From JBBAGC01 sp964491265 (GTDB taxonomy: Bacteria; Spirochaetota; UBA4802; UBA5550), in contig CAZBFP010000012.1 of NCBI GenBank assembly GCA_964491265.1, positions 54,167 through 118,166 on the forward strand: a stretch of 64,000 bases of DNA. Direction: 5' to 3'. The notes below the pieces were generated by a model. The model saw only the letters and a program-made list of their open reading frames with translations, searched no databases and had not been told where the DNA came from. Shown here piece by piece: positions 35,483 through 44,303 of the stretch (position 1 is the stretch's first letter; the number at the start of each line of letters is the position of its first letter). Made by a program: the position numbers and the translations under genes.

Positions 35483-36673
35483 ATGGCAAAAATATTATTA
35501 GTTGATGACTCAAAGCTTATGCGCAGAAGGCTCTCCGATATATTCACATCCATGGGGCATACTATTGTGCACGAATGTGAAAGAGGGGATAAGGCCCTGT
35601 CAGCATATAAAACATACAAGCCTGATCTGGTTACCATGGATATCAACATGCCGGGCATGGACGGCATAGAAGCCACAAAGATAATTCGTGAATACGACAA
35701 CAAGGCTAAAATTGTAATCATCAGCTCAGCAAACCAGGAGCTGAACATCATTCAGGGTATTCATAACGGCGCATCATATTTTCTGGCCAAGCCGTTCAAT
35801 GACATTCATGTTCTTCAATGTATTCACAGACTCCTTACAGGCACAGATGATAAAACAAAAAAGGAGGGCCCTGCTTTACCTGACCTGAACTATGACCCTG
35901 ACATGAAAGGACTTATTCTGCTGATTGACGATTCGAAAATGGCCCTTAAAATTACATCCGATGCCCTTGCAAAGGATGGGCACAATGTGCTCACAGCCTC
36001 ATCCGGCAAAAACGGACTTGAGCTTGCCAAAAATGGAAACCCGGACCTTATACTTCTTGATGTTGTTATGCCCGATATTGACGGATATGAAGTGCTTAAA
36101 AAACTTAAGGGTGATGAACTGACAAGACATATACCTGTAATAATGTATACATCCCAGACTAAAAAAGACGATATCCTTACAGCAATGAAATTCGGTGTTC
36201 TCGACTATATATCAAAAAACTGCGATCCCCTCCTCCTGTCCGGGAAGGTCCGTTCCGCAATCAGCCAGTCCAGAGAGCAGCGTATCAAACTTGAGAAAAA
36301 TTCCAATACAAATATTATAGTAACACGAAAAGGGGATAAAACATCCCTGATTTTCCGCTTCACTCTCAAGTCAGAGGCTGCGATGAGTGAAAGGAATAAA
36401 ATCCTTTCAGGAGCCTTTATTAGCAGTATTTCCCGGGATAAAGTAATACTCGACTTCAGACAGATTAATGAAATGGACGATAGTGAAATTGCCCATCTGA
36501 AATATATATTCACAGAATTTCCTGAACAGGAACTCTTTATTGTCTGCGGGAAGCATTATGCCTCCTTTGTAGGGGAATTTGACACTGAAGGAAAAAATCA
36601 ATTCTTTATCTCCATGGGTGACCTTGAGTTGTACCTTGATAAGATGGTAAAGATTGACTCATTATCGGACTGA
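35483..36673 (+). CDS. Two-receiver response regulator with STAS-like C-terminal domain
   Basis: A 396-residue protein. REC1 (residues 1-120) has LLVDDS, Asp53 (TMDINMPGMDG) and Lys103 (LAKPF). REC2 (142-270) has LLIDDS, Asp193 (LLDVVMPDIDG) and the lysine in YISKNCDP. Both are intact. The tail (285-396) contains KVILDFRQINEMDDSEIAHLKYIF, in part, which looks like a STAS fold. STAS domains bind partner-switch proteins, so it may link phosphorelay to an anti-sigma or HATPase partner, which is inference. It has its own ribosome-binding site and precedes tatD by five bases. Confidence 0.8.
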   Translation: MAKILLVDDSKLMRRRLSDIFTSMGHTIVHECERGDKALSAYKTYKPDLVTMDINMPGMDGIEATKIIREYDNKAKIVIISSANQELNIIQGIHNGASYFLAKPFNDIHVLQCIHRLLTGTDDKTKKEGPALPDLNYDPDMKGLILLIDDSKMALKITSDALAKDGHNVLTASSGKNGLELAKNGNPDLILLDVVMPDIDGYEVLKKLKGDELTRHIPVIMYTSQTKKDDILTAMKFGVLDYISKNCDPLLLSGKVRSAISQSREQRIKLEKNSNTNIIVTRKGDKTSLIFRFTLKSEAAMSERNKILSGAFISSISRDKVILDFRQINEMDDSEIAHLKYIFTEFPEQELFIVCGKHYASFVGEFDTEGKNQFFISMGDLELYLDKMVKIDSLSD

Positions 36674-36678
36674 TTGTC

Positions 36679-37443
36679 ATGCAGCTCGTTGATGCACACT
36701 GCCATCTGGAAAGCTCTGATTTCAGCATCATACTTGATAAAATAATATCTGACGCAGCTGATGCAGGTATCATTAAACTTATTACATCATCAATTACCAT
36801 AGACCAGTGGGAAATATCACGCCGGATAGCGGAAAAATATAAAGAGGTCGAATTTACTATAGGTGTGCACCCCTGGTACGTAAAAGAGAGTGATCTTTCT
36901 GTTTGCAGCAGACTTAAAGAATGCATCAACTCCGGCGCAATTGCCATTGGAGAGATTGGACTTGACAGAAAAATTGCTGCACCCGACTTTGAACTGCAAA
37001 AAGAAGTATTCCAGGAGCAGATGAGATTCGCAGCAGAAAAAAATATACCTGTAATAATACACTGCCGCGGGGCATTTAATGAACTTGCCGCTTCCCTGAA
37101 AAAAACAGGCCTTCCGCAAAGAGGGGGGATAATTCACGCATTTTCCGGAAGCAGCGAAATAGCGGAAGAACTTATGGAGATGGGACTATCCTTTTCCATG
37201 GGGGGAACATTAACATACAGAAACAGCAGAAAAAGAATCGAAGTACTAAAAAAAATATTTCCGCGCTCCTTTCTTCTTGAAACTGACAGCCCCGACATAC
37301 CACCTGCGGGAACAGTTAAGCCGAATGTACCATTAAACATTCTTTTTAATCTTCAGGCAGCATCGGAAATACTGGGAATCAGCAGGGAGGAAATCGCGGA
37401 AGCGACAACTGAAAACGCCAAAAGGATATTCAGGTTTAACTGA
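36679..37443 (+). CDS. tatD: TatD-family metal-dependent hydrolase
   Basis: A 254-residue TIM-barrel hydrolase. Metal ligands are seen in DAHCHLE (HxH), AIGEIGLD (Glu), VIIHCRG and IIHAFSG (His), and LLETDSPD (Asp). TatD enzymes are 3'-5' DNA/RNA exonucleases or related quality-control deacylases. It is followed by tcdA after two bases. Confidence 0.92.
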   Translation: MQLVDAHCHLESSDFSIILDKIISDAADAGIIKLITSSITIDQWEISRRIAEKYKEVEFTIGVHPWYVKESDLSVCSRLKECINSGAIAIGEIGLDRKIAAPDFELQKEVFQEQMRFAAEKNIPVIIHCRGAFNELAASLKKTGLPQRGGIIHAFSGSSEIAEELMEMGLSFSMGGTLTYRNSRKRIEVLKKIFPRSFLLETDSPDIPPAGTVKPNVPLNILFNLQAASEILGISREEIAEATTENAKRIFRFN

Positions 37444-37445
37444 CA

Positions 37446-38159
37446 ATGGACTATTCAAGAACAGAAATTATTACAGGAAGCGACGGGATAAAAAAACTTG
37501 CTGAGTCAACAGCTGCTGTTTTCGGACTTGGCGGTGTTGGGGGGTATTCTGCTGAAGCGCTTGCAAGGGCTGGTGTGGGACGGCTCATACTTGTTGATTT
37601 TGATGTGGTGGTACCCTCCAATATAAACAGGCAGATACTTGCTCTTAATTCCACAATAGGTAAATACAAAACCGATGCTGCTGAAAAGAGAATAAAAGAG
37701 ATAAACAGCAAAGCTGAAATAATTAAAATTACACGAAGAATACTCCCTGAAAACATAGAAGAGATAATACCCTGGGATTTAGAAAAACTCTATGCAATAG
37801 ATGCCATTGACGAAGTGGATTCAAAAGTCTCACTTATTCATCAATTATATATAAGGAAAATCCCTTCAGTTTCATCAATGGGAGCCGGGAGCAGACTCTC
37901 CCCCGCAGGGGTGCTGACAGGGGATATAAGTGAAACAGAATACTGCCCCCTTGCCCGGGCCCTGAGAAAAAAGCTTAAGCCCCTGAGAATTACAAAAGGT
38001 GTTAGATGTGTATTTTCCAGGGAAAATCTCAACACCCAGGGGATTGAATACCCTGAACATAGTGCGCCTAAAAGAGTTCAGGGGAGTATATCCTACATGC
38101 CTGGAATCTTCGGGCTTACAGCAGCAGGAATTATAATAAATGATATTTTAAAACAGTAA
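37446..38159 (+). CDS. tcdA: tRNA threonylcarbamoyladenosine dehydratase TcdA (CsdL/YgdL)
   Basis: A 237-residue E1-like ThiF-family enzyme. The ATP-binding motif is VFGLGGVGGYSAEALARAGV, followed by LVDFDVVVPSNINRQ. It closes the ring of t6A to cyclic t6A37 in ANN-decoding tRNAs. The stop codon lies in CAG-TAA, which is also the left end of a repeat element (38154-38374), so the last residue and stop may come from the insertion. Confidence 0.9.
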   Translation: MDYSRTEIITGSDGIKKLAESTAAVFGLGGVGGYSAEALARAGVGRLILVDFDVVVPSNINRQILALNSTIGKYKTDAAEKRIKEINSKAEIIKITRRILPENIEEIIPWDLEKLYAIDAIDEVDSKVSLIHQLYIRKIPSVSSMGAGSRLSPAGVLTGDISETEYCPLARALRKKLKPLRITKGVRCVFSRENLNTQGIEYPEHSAPKRVQGSISYMPGIFGLTAAGIIINDILKQ

Positions 38160-38374
38160 TATTTAGATTATAATAAAAGTTAAGGATTCAAAAGTATTTA
38201 TCATTCCGATTTTGCAATTTCAGTTTATGCAAATACCGGAATCTCATGATTGAATCAAACCTAAGAGATACCGGCATTTCGCTTCGCTGTAGCCGGTATG
38301 ACAAAAAATTACTTTTGAGACAGCTCCTGATACAGTAACAGTTTTTTTTAAAAAAAGTTAAGAATAAACAGCTG
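38154..38374. repeat. Compound inverted-repeat element overlapping the tcdA stop
   Basis: The outer ends are CAGTAATATTTAGATTATAATAAAAG on the left (in part) and CAGCTGTTTATTCTTAAC as the complement of the right. The centre has ATCATTCCG ... CCGGTATGACA and ends ACTTTTGAGACAGCTCC, matching the inner element at 28033-28195 in opposite orientation. It fills most of the 248-base gap between tcdA and cmoA. Confidence 0.65.
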
Positions 38375-38407
38375 ACCATAACAGATCAAAATATAGAGAT
38401 TAAAACA

Positions 38408-39130
38408 ATGAAGAAAGATGATATTTTTTTAAATTACCCTGAACAGACACCCTTTGAATTCAATGATACAGTAGCCACTGTTTTTGACGATATGATTCAA
38501 AGATCTGTCCCTTTTTATAATGAAATAATAAAAATCCAGGCCCTCCTCACCTCAAAATTCTATAAAGAGGGAACAGCTATTTACGATCTTGGCTGCTCCA
38601 ACGGTAATTACGCCTCTGCGCTGATTACCGGCATGAAGGATCGGGATTTCAGTCTGGTTGCAGTGGACAATTCCAAACCGATGATAGACCTTTTCAGAAA
38701 AAGAGTCGAAGGATTCGGTGCAGAGGGGCGTATTGAACCTGTAATTTCCGACATCAGAGATATAAGTTTCAGGGAATCATCTGTCATTGTGGCAAATCTT
38801 ACCCTGCAGTTTATACCTCCCCATGACAGAGAAACCATAATCAAAAATATCTATGAATCACTTATTCCCGGCGGAATTTTTCTTTTAACAGAAAAGACTG
38901 TAAATATCGATGATGAACTTGCCGCGCTTCAGCAGAAAATTTATTACAGATTTAAAGAGCAGAATGGGTACTCAATGATGGAGATCAACCGGAAAAGGGA
39001 AGCGCTGGAAAATGTGCTTATCCCTGAAACTGTGGAGTGTCACAGTGAAAGGCTCAGGAATGCAGGATTTACAAAAATAGAATTATGGTTTAAGTGGTTT
39101 CACTTTGCCGCTTTTCTCTCTGTGAAGTAA
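38408..39130 (+). CDS. cmoA: Carboxy-S-adenosyl-L-methionine synthase CmoA
   Basis: A 240-residue class I SAM-dependent protein. The N-terminal FNDTVATVFDDMIQRSVPFY is the CmoA signature, and YDLGCSNGNYASAL is the SAM-binding motif. CmoA makes carboxy-SAM from prephenate and SAM. CmoB uses it on tRNA U34 to form cmo5U. The cmoB start is two bases downstream. Confidence 0.93.
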   Translation: MKKDDIFLNYPEQTPFEFNDTVATVFDDMIQRSVPFYNEIIKIQALLTSKFYKEGTAIYDLGCSNGNYASALITGMKDRDFSLVAVDNSKPMIDLFRKRVEGFGAEGRIEPVISDIRDISFRESSVIVANLTLQFIPPHDRETIIKNIYESLIPGGIFLLTEKTVNIDDELAALQQKIYYRFKEQNGYSMMEINRKREALENVLIPETVECHSERLRNAGFTKIELWFKWFHFAAFLSVK

Positions 39131-39131
39131 T

Positions 39132-40103
39132 ATGGAAGAATTCCTTAAAAAAGCACCCTCTTTCTATTTCAAAGATGCAGAGATAGAATATTATTCAAGC
39201 CTCCTGAAAAAGAGAGAATATGAGCTGTCAGTGAGCGATTCCAAGGGGAGAAGGCTTTCAGGAATTATACAAAAGCTGTCGCAATTCAAAGCATTAACAA
39301 CAGATTTTACAGATGACACTGTAAAAATCGGGTCTGCTGATGAAATTTCCGCTGCTGATAAAGATACTTTAAGAAATGGCCTCGTGGAGTTATGGCCATG
39401 GAGAAAGGGCCCGTTTGAAGTATTCGGAATATTTATTGATACTGAATGGAAATCAAACCTGAAGTGGGACAGAATAAAAAATTCAATCTCCCCCCTTAAA
39501 AGAAGACATATTCTGGACATAGGGTCAAGCAGCGGATACTATATGTTCCGTATGCTTGAGCATGAACCAGCTTTTGTAATGGGGATAGAACCTTATGCTG
39601 TATTTTATTACCAGTTTAATCTGCTACGCTCTATTGCAGGCCTGGACAATCTCCACACCCTCCCTATCCGCTTTGAAGAGATGTATATACCGGGTAAAAA
39701 ATTCAACACTATCTTCTGCATGGGTATCCTTTATCACAGAATTTCACCTGTAGAATTTCTAAAAAGTCTACGCCTCATAATGGCAGCAGACGGGGAGCTT
39801 GTACTTGAAACATTGATTCTGGAAGGGGATAGTCACACCTGCCTCTATCCAACAGGGAGATATGCTAAAATGCAGAATGTTTATTTTATACCCACACTCC
39901 CTGTACTTGAATCATGGCTTAAAAAAGCGGGTTTCCGTGAAACTCTCTGTATTGACATATCAGTAACAACTGAAGCGGAACAGAGGGAAACAGAGTGGGT
40001 AAAAACCGAATCATTAAAAGATTTTCTTGATCCGGATGACAGAAGCAGAACAATTGAAGGATACCAGTCTCCTTTAAGGGCTGTTATAATCGCAAAGGTG
40101 TAA
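39132..40103 (+). CDS. cmoB: tRNA U34 carboxymethyltransferase CmoB
   Basis: A 323-residue enzyme of normal length. The SAM motif is LDIGSSSGYYMFRML, and ELWPWRKGPFEVFGIFIDTEWKS, in part, is the conserved CmoB block before it. It transfers the carboxymethyl group from Cx-SAM to ho5U34 of tRNA. It converges with mgtE 13 bases away. Confidence 0.94.
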   Translation: MEEFLKKAPSFYFKDAEIEYYSSLLKKREYELSVSDSKGRRLSGIIQKLSQFKALTTDFTDDTVKIGSADEISAADKDTLRNGLVELWPWRKGPFEVFGIFIDTEWKSNLKWDRIKNSISPLKRRHILDIGSSSGYYMFRMLEHEPAFVMGIEPYAVFYYQFNLLRSIAGLDNLHTLPIRFEEMYIPGKKFNTIFCMGILYHRISPVEFLKSLRLIMAADGELVLETLILEGDSHTCLYPTGRYAKMQNVYFIPTLPVLESWLKKAGFRETLCIDISVTTEAEQRETEWVKTESLKDFLDPDDRSRTIEGYQSPLRAVIIAKV

Positions 40104-40116
40104 AAAATTCCCCCTG

Positions 40117-41508
40117 CTAAATTCCCAGAACAAGCTTTGCCACAGAAAAATAAATAATTACACCGCCCATATCCACAAATGTGGCAAGAAGAGGGCTGGA
40201 AACCACTGCCGGATCCAGTTTAAACCTGGTGGCAATAATCGGTATTACACCGCCGAATATTGTTGCCCAGAGTACCTGTAGGGCAAGGGAAAAAGAAATA
40301 ACCATGGCAATGCTTATCAAAGTGAATTCTTCAGGTATTGATGATGGATTTGTGAGGAGCATTACCCTGGAAAATACAATTGCACCAAGGCAGAGAGAGA
40401 GAAATAAGCTCACGTAAAATTCTTTTTTTATAACCTTAAAAATATCTTTGAAATTTAATTCATTAAGGGTCAGTGCCCGCAAAACCACGGTTGCAGACTG
40501 GGAACCGGTGTTCCCACCTGCAGCATTAAGGAGCGGCATATAAAAAGTAAGTACAATAAGGGCTTCTATTGCACCGCTGAAAAATTCTATAATAAAGGCT
40601 GTAAGTATCCCAACTATACCCAGTGCAATAACCCAGAAAGCCCTTTTCTTGAAATGAGTAAAAAAAGAAACATCAAGATATGTCTTATTCTCCACCCCGC
40701 CGCTGATAGCCATCAGTTTTTCAAGGTCTTCGGTCTGCTCCTCTTTAAGAATATCCATGGCATCATCATAGGTGACAATACCGGCAAGCTTCTCATGCTC
40801 ATCAACTATAGGGAGGGCCAGAAGGTCGTACTCTTCAATTATTCTTGCAGCGATCTCCCTGTCATTTGAAATATAAGCAAATTTAACATCCCTCTTCATT
40901 ATGTCCCGGACTTTCTTTTTCGGCCGGGATATAATCAGTTTTCTCAGGGAAACAAAACCTATGAGTTTGCCCTCATCATTTATTACATATATATAGTAGA
41001 TTGTCTCTTTTGAAGGAGCCTCCCGCCTTATTTTAGCAATAGCCTTTTCCACAATGTCATTCTCATTAAGTGTGGCAAAGTCGGTGGTCATTATTGCGCC
41101 GGCTGTATGCTCTTTATATGAAGTAAGCTTTACAATATCCGACCGTTCAGAAAGGGGGAGAAGCACCAGAAGCCTGTCAACCAGATCCTTTTCAAGGTGC
41201 TGAAAAAGGTCCGCTCTGTCATCGTGCCCCATCCCCATAAGGAGTTCAGTAATATTTTTTTTCCTTGTACCGGAAACCATCTCAACCTGGACATCCATAT
41301 CAAGATAACTGAAAATCTCAACCCTCAGCTCTTTATTCACAAGATTTATTATACGCCAGATTTCATCCGGGTTAAGAAGTGCGAGGTATTCCGCTGTTTC
41401 CTTAGGGTGACCATCTTCAAGAAAAGATTTTAATATGCCGACTTTTTTTCTATGCAGAAGATCCCGGAGTTCAGGTACAAGAATAGGATTTTTCAAGGTA
41501 TCCTCCAT
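40117..41508 (-). CDS. mgtE: MgtE magnesium transporter
   Basis: About 463 residues. An MgtE_N domain (about 15-120: HPKETAEYLALLNPDE, LLMGMGHDDRADLFQHL) is followed by two CBS domains (about 130-250: AGAIMTTDF, VRDIMKRDV) and five membrane helices, with the conserved NAAGGNTGSQSATVVLRAL and PLLATFVDMGGVIIYF. It carries Mg2+ across the inner membrane, gated by the N and CBS domains. Start choice: the frame opens at a TTG (41538); an ATG at 41508 and a TTG at 41496 with GGAGG before it are alternatives. A terminator-like hairpin lies only about 35 bases upstream. Confidence 0.94.
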   Translation of the reverse strand: MEDTLKNPILVPELRDLLHRKKVGILKSFLEDGHPKETAEYLALLNPDEIWRIINLVNKELRVEIFSYLDMDVQVEMVSGTRKKNITELLMGMGHDDRADLFQHLEKDLVDRLLVLLPLSERSDIVKLTSYKEHTAGAIMTTDFATLNENDIVEKAIAKIRREAPSKETIYYIYVINDEGKLIGFVSLRKLIISRPKKKVRDIMKRDVKFAYISNDREIAARIIEEYDLLALPIVDEHEKLAGIVTYDDAMDILKEEQTEDLEKLMAISGGVENKTYLDVSFFTHFKKRAFWVIALGIVGILTAFIIEFFSGAIEALIVLTFYMPLLNAAGGNTGSQSATVVLRALTLNELNFKDIFKVIKKEFYVSLFLSLCLGAIVFSRVMLLTNPSSIPEEFTLISIAMVISFSLALQVLWATIFGGVIPIIATRFKLDPAVVSSPLLATFVDMGGVIIYFSVAKLVLGI

Positions 41509-41542
41509 GAAGCAGAAGTTGCGGGTAAACTGATCCAAGAAT

Positions 41543-41581
41543 AAAAAAGAGGTACTTTATTGTAAAATAAAATACCTCTTT
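41543..41581 (-). terminator. Terminator or attenuator just upstream of mgtE
   Basis: On the minus strand AAAGAGGTA ... TACCTCTTT (9 bp, with further AT pairing inside) is followed by TTTATTC. It lies 25 bases past the stop of the upstream secreted-protein gene and about 35 bases before mgtE. There is little room for a separate promoter, so it may control read-through into mgtE. Confidence 0.65.
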
Positions 41582-41605
41582 GCAGTGATAATTCAGGTAA
41601 AATTT

Positions 41606-42298
41606 CTAGTAAAGAGTTGATCTTTGAAGAAATTCAAGCATTTCCTGGTCAGAATCGCCCAAACTCTTCTGAGTGGATTCACTTATAAATATTATTGAGT
41701 TAAGTAATGTACTTAAATTCGGAATAATGAACTGTATTTTTATCTCATTCCTGTGGGGCTGCGCAAGTGTATTCTTAATATCACTCATCTTTTTCTGATC
41801 AACCAGAGTACGCTTGTTAGCTACATGAGTAAAAACCATATCATCAGTACTTTCTGTTAATGGCGAAGGATCAATAACTGTTACAGTTTCAACTTCCTGG
41901 CTGTTATAATTTTTTGTTAATACTATTGTTTCGACTTTGCTGATTGTGTTGCCGTCAGTATAGACACGAAGGGTCTTCTCTTCTATTCCGACATAATCTC
42001 TGCCGAACTGAGCGCTCCGGATAAATGAATGTCTGATTACTTCAAAATACTGCGGTTTCTCTTTGTCAGGCCCCAGCCTGAACTGTGTCTGGTATGGGAG
42101 TGCACTTATATTATTATTTGTGAGAATCCCTGATTCCGCAACTTTTTTCTGTATTGCCGTATTCAGTTCAAGAATCTGCTTATCATAGGATTTCCCCTGA
42201 TTATCAAGCCTTTCGGAAATCAGCCTGTTATCCTGTGCTGTAGTAAAGAACTGCCCTGCCATAAAAATCATAAATATAAATACTATTATTCTCTTCAT
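41606..42298 (-). CDS. Secreted protein, unknown function
   Basis: A 230-residue protein with a signal peptide (IIVFIFMIFMAGQFFTTAQ). The mature part is mixed helix/strand, with LDNQGKSYDKQILELNTAIQ near its start and several strands. It contains no cysteine motif or membrane helix. I recognise no family. It is upstream of mgtE on the same strand, separated by a hairpin. Confidence 0.55.
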   Translation of the reverse strand: MKRIIVFIFMIFMAGQFFTTAQDNRLISERLDNQGKSYDKQILELNTAIQKKVAESGILTNNNISALPYQTQFRLGPDKEKPQYFEVIRHSFIRSAQFGRDYVGIEEKTLRVYTDGNTISKVETIVLTKNYNSQEVETVTVIDPSPLTESTDDMVFTHVANKRTLVDQKKMSDIKNTLAQPHRNEIKIQFIIPNLSTLLNSIIFISESTQKSLGDSDQEMLEFLQRSTLY

Positions 42299-42456
42299 TC
42301 GTCCTCCGGATTTAAAAAAAATAAATATTACTTCAATTATCGTCAGAATCTATTTAATATTAAAATTACATCATATGGTTAAAACAATCAATCAAAAAAT
42401 TTTAATTCAGTGGAATGCTTAAATTTAAATACTCTCTGCTGCTTTAAAATATTAAT

Positions 42457-42486
42457 TTGACATAAAAAGTAATATTCTAATATTTA
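42457..42486 (+). promoter_or_regulatory. Candidate promoter for the REC-HATPase gene
   Basis: TTGACA at 42457-42462 is perfect. Eighteen bases later lies TATTTA in a run of AT (TATTTATATTATAT). The start at 42514 has TGAGGA about seven bases before it. Confidence 0.4.
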
Positions 42487-42513
42487 TATTATATTACTTC
42501 TCTGAGGATTTCA

Positions 42514-43461
42514 ATGAAAAAAAAGGTTCTTATTGCAGATATTTCTGAATATAAAAAAACCCTGGGGAATATATACTCCTCATACGGTTTTGAGGTTACT
42601 TTCTGCGATTCAGCATTTGATGCAATCTCAAAATTAAAGGCTTACGAATTTGACCTTGTGGTCTCTGAAGTTGAACTCCCCGGTGATAATGCCTTTGAAT
42701 TATACGATTATATCAGTGAAAACTACCCCGGCATGCCCACAATTATGGTTACAGATAAAAATATAGATACATTCTTCAGCAGGGTTTTCAGCCAGGGTAT
42801 CGGGAATGTACTCCATAAGCCGGTTAACGAATCGGAGCTTATCACTCTCTCAGTAAAGCTTATTACAGGTACAGCAATTTTCGGACTTAGAAACTACCTG
42901 GACAATGTGACAGACATAAAAAAAATCCGGATTAAAAGTTCAGATCAGATAAAAAAAGCTGTGGCAATGATAATTGACCAGGTCTCAGTGTGGGGTTTCT
43001 CTATAAATCGCAAATCGACTCTTACACTGCTTCTTAATGAGATGGCAATAAACGCGATCTATCACTCACATGGATTTACTGCAGAAAAGCTTAATAGAAT
43101 ACCTGTTACTCTTCCTGATAATTCATTTGTGGATCTCTTTTTCTGCAGGGCTGATGATACCTATGCAATATCTATAACAGACTATAATGGGAAGCTTACA
43201 AAAGAGAGGATTCTTGAAAGCATCAATGATGTTATTAAGCAGAACATGCTTCTTGAAAAATCATTTGAAACAGGTGAAGATATTTCCGATCTTATTTCAG
43301 AATCGGGCAGAGGGATAGATCTTGTCAGAAAACTGAGCGGAGAGTATTACTTTATTATAAAAAAAGACTTCCGAACAGAAATAATACTGATTTTCAAGGA
43401 GAGTGACAATCAGAACAGCCATGAATACACTTCTCTTAAGATCATTGATGTAAAATATTAA
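42514..43461 (+). CDS. Pseudo-receiver fused to a GHKL/anti-sigma-like ATPase
   Basis: A 315-residue protein. The N-terminal REC domain (1-120) has Glu52 at the acceptor site (VVSEVELPG) in place of Asp, and a reduced acidic pocket (IADIS), but keeps Lys102 (HKPV). The C-terminal part (about 145-300) is an HATPase domain of RsbW type, with an N box LLLNEMAINAIYH (Asn175/Asn180) and SGRGIDLVRKL as the G box. The Glu may mimic a permanently phosphorylated state. It may regulate a partner-switch system, which is inference. Confidence 0.75.
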   Translation: MKKKVLIADISEYKKTLGNIYSSYGFEVTFCDSAFDAISKLKAYEFDLVVSEVELPGDNAFELYDYISENYPGMPTIMVTDKNIDTFFSRVFSQGIGNVLHKPVNESELITLSVKLITGTAIFGLRNYLDNVTDIKKIRIKSSDQIKKAVAMIIDQVSVWGFSINRKSTLTLLLNEMAINAIYHSHGFTAEKLNRIPVTLPDNSFVDLFFCRADDTYAISITDYNGKLTKERILESINDVIKQNMLLEKSFETGEDISDLISESGRGIDLVRKLSGEYYFIIKKDFRTEIILIFKESDNQNSHEYTSLKIIDVKY

Positions 43462-43478
43462 AAAACGAATCCATGTTG

Positions 43479-44303
43479 CTATTCACTGCTGCTGCTTTGT
43501 TTTGACGAAACATTACCCCTGACACGCTTATCATCAAGGATCTGCTTCATCTTGGCCGGAAGAAAAACCGAGTTATAATATGATGCAAGTTTATAAATCT
43601 CATCATCCGCATACTTATCATTAATCCTTGCCTGGAGATTGTAATTCCGCCTCCTCAAACCACGATCAATAACCGTTATAACATCAGATACTGTCCCTTC
43701 AAAATGCCTGCGGTATATTATACGGAAAAGTATGACTATTATTACTGCGCAGAAATATATCGAAAGAATCCCCGTGCTGTTTCCATAACCGGGTAGCTGA
43801 GTCAGAAAGGCCACAACAAAAAGAACAATCACTGCTGAGTTAGCAATATAAGCAGTATGTCGCGAAGCCATTCCAGATGTCTCACCACCAAGTATAGAGG
43901 ATAGTTTCAGGATTCTTAATATCCGCAGTGCCGGGGAGATTCCATATAGTATTAAAAAGAAATGAAGCATACCCCCGTCGCTCCACTGAGAAAAAGTGAT
44001 TACTATGAGGGGAACTGATACAAAAATAAGCATTACAACAGAATTTAAGAAATCGATCCACCCGTCACGTTTAAAAAAATACCTGTAGAAACCATCTTCA
44101 TCACCGCTTTTTATCCCCTTTGCAATAAATTCCGCTGTGAAAAAAATATCAACAATTATCCCGGTTAGTGCTGAAGTAAGAATAAACACATATCCTGCGC
44201 CAAAAATTCTCCCTGCTTCAGCAGCTGGTGACTGTATAAGAGAAATGACAACTCCGGTAAAGATAAGAACCGATAAAGGTTTTCTGTTGAATAATCCTTT
44301 CAC
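43479..44303 (-). CDS. Voltage-sensor/channel-like membrane protein with HAMP-like tail
   Basis: About 274 residues. It has four or more N-terminal helices followed by an S4-like segment RILRILKLSSIL (three Arg/Lys at 3-residue spacing), then two further helices and a cytoplasmic tail. The tail (VSDVITVIDRGLRRRNY ... DEIYKLASYYNSV) resembles a HAMP domain. No pore/selectivity-filter motif is seen, so it is not a clear channel. The open frame starts at a TTG (44327); the GTG at 44303 overlaps the previous stop (GTGA) with AGGAGA nine bases before it and is preferred. No close family recognised. Confidence 0.65.
   Translation of the reverse strand: MKGLFNRKPLSVLIFTGVVISLIQSPAAEAGRIFGAGYVFILTSALTGIIVDIFFTAEFIAKGIKSGDEDGFYRYFFKRDGWIDFLNSVVMLIFVSVPLIVITFSQWSDGGMLHFFLILYGISPALRILRILKLSSILGGETSGMASRHTAYIANSAVIVLFVVAFLTQLPGYGNSTGILSIYFCAVIIVILFRIIYRRHFEGTVSDVITVIDRGLRRRNYNLQARINDKYADDEIYKLASYYNSVFLPAKMKQILDDKRVRGNVSSKQSSSSE

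Noticed and set aside
41509..41605. M-box riboswitch before mgtE
   Set aside because: The interval is too short and holds only one hairpin; none of the M-box conserved pieces is visible.
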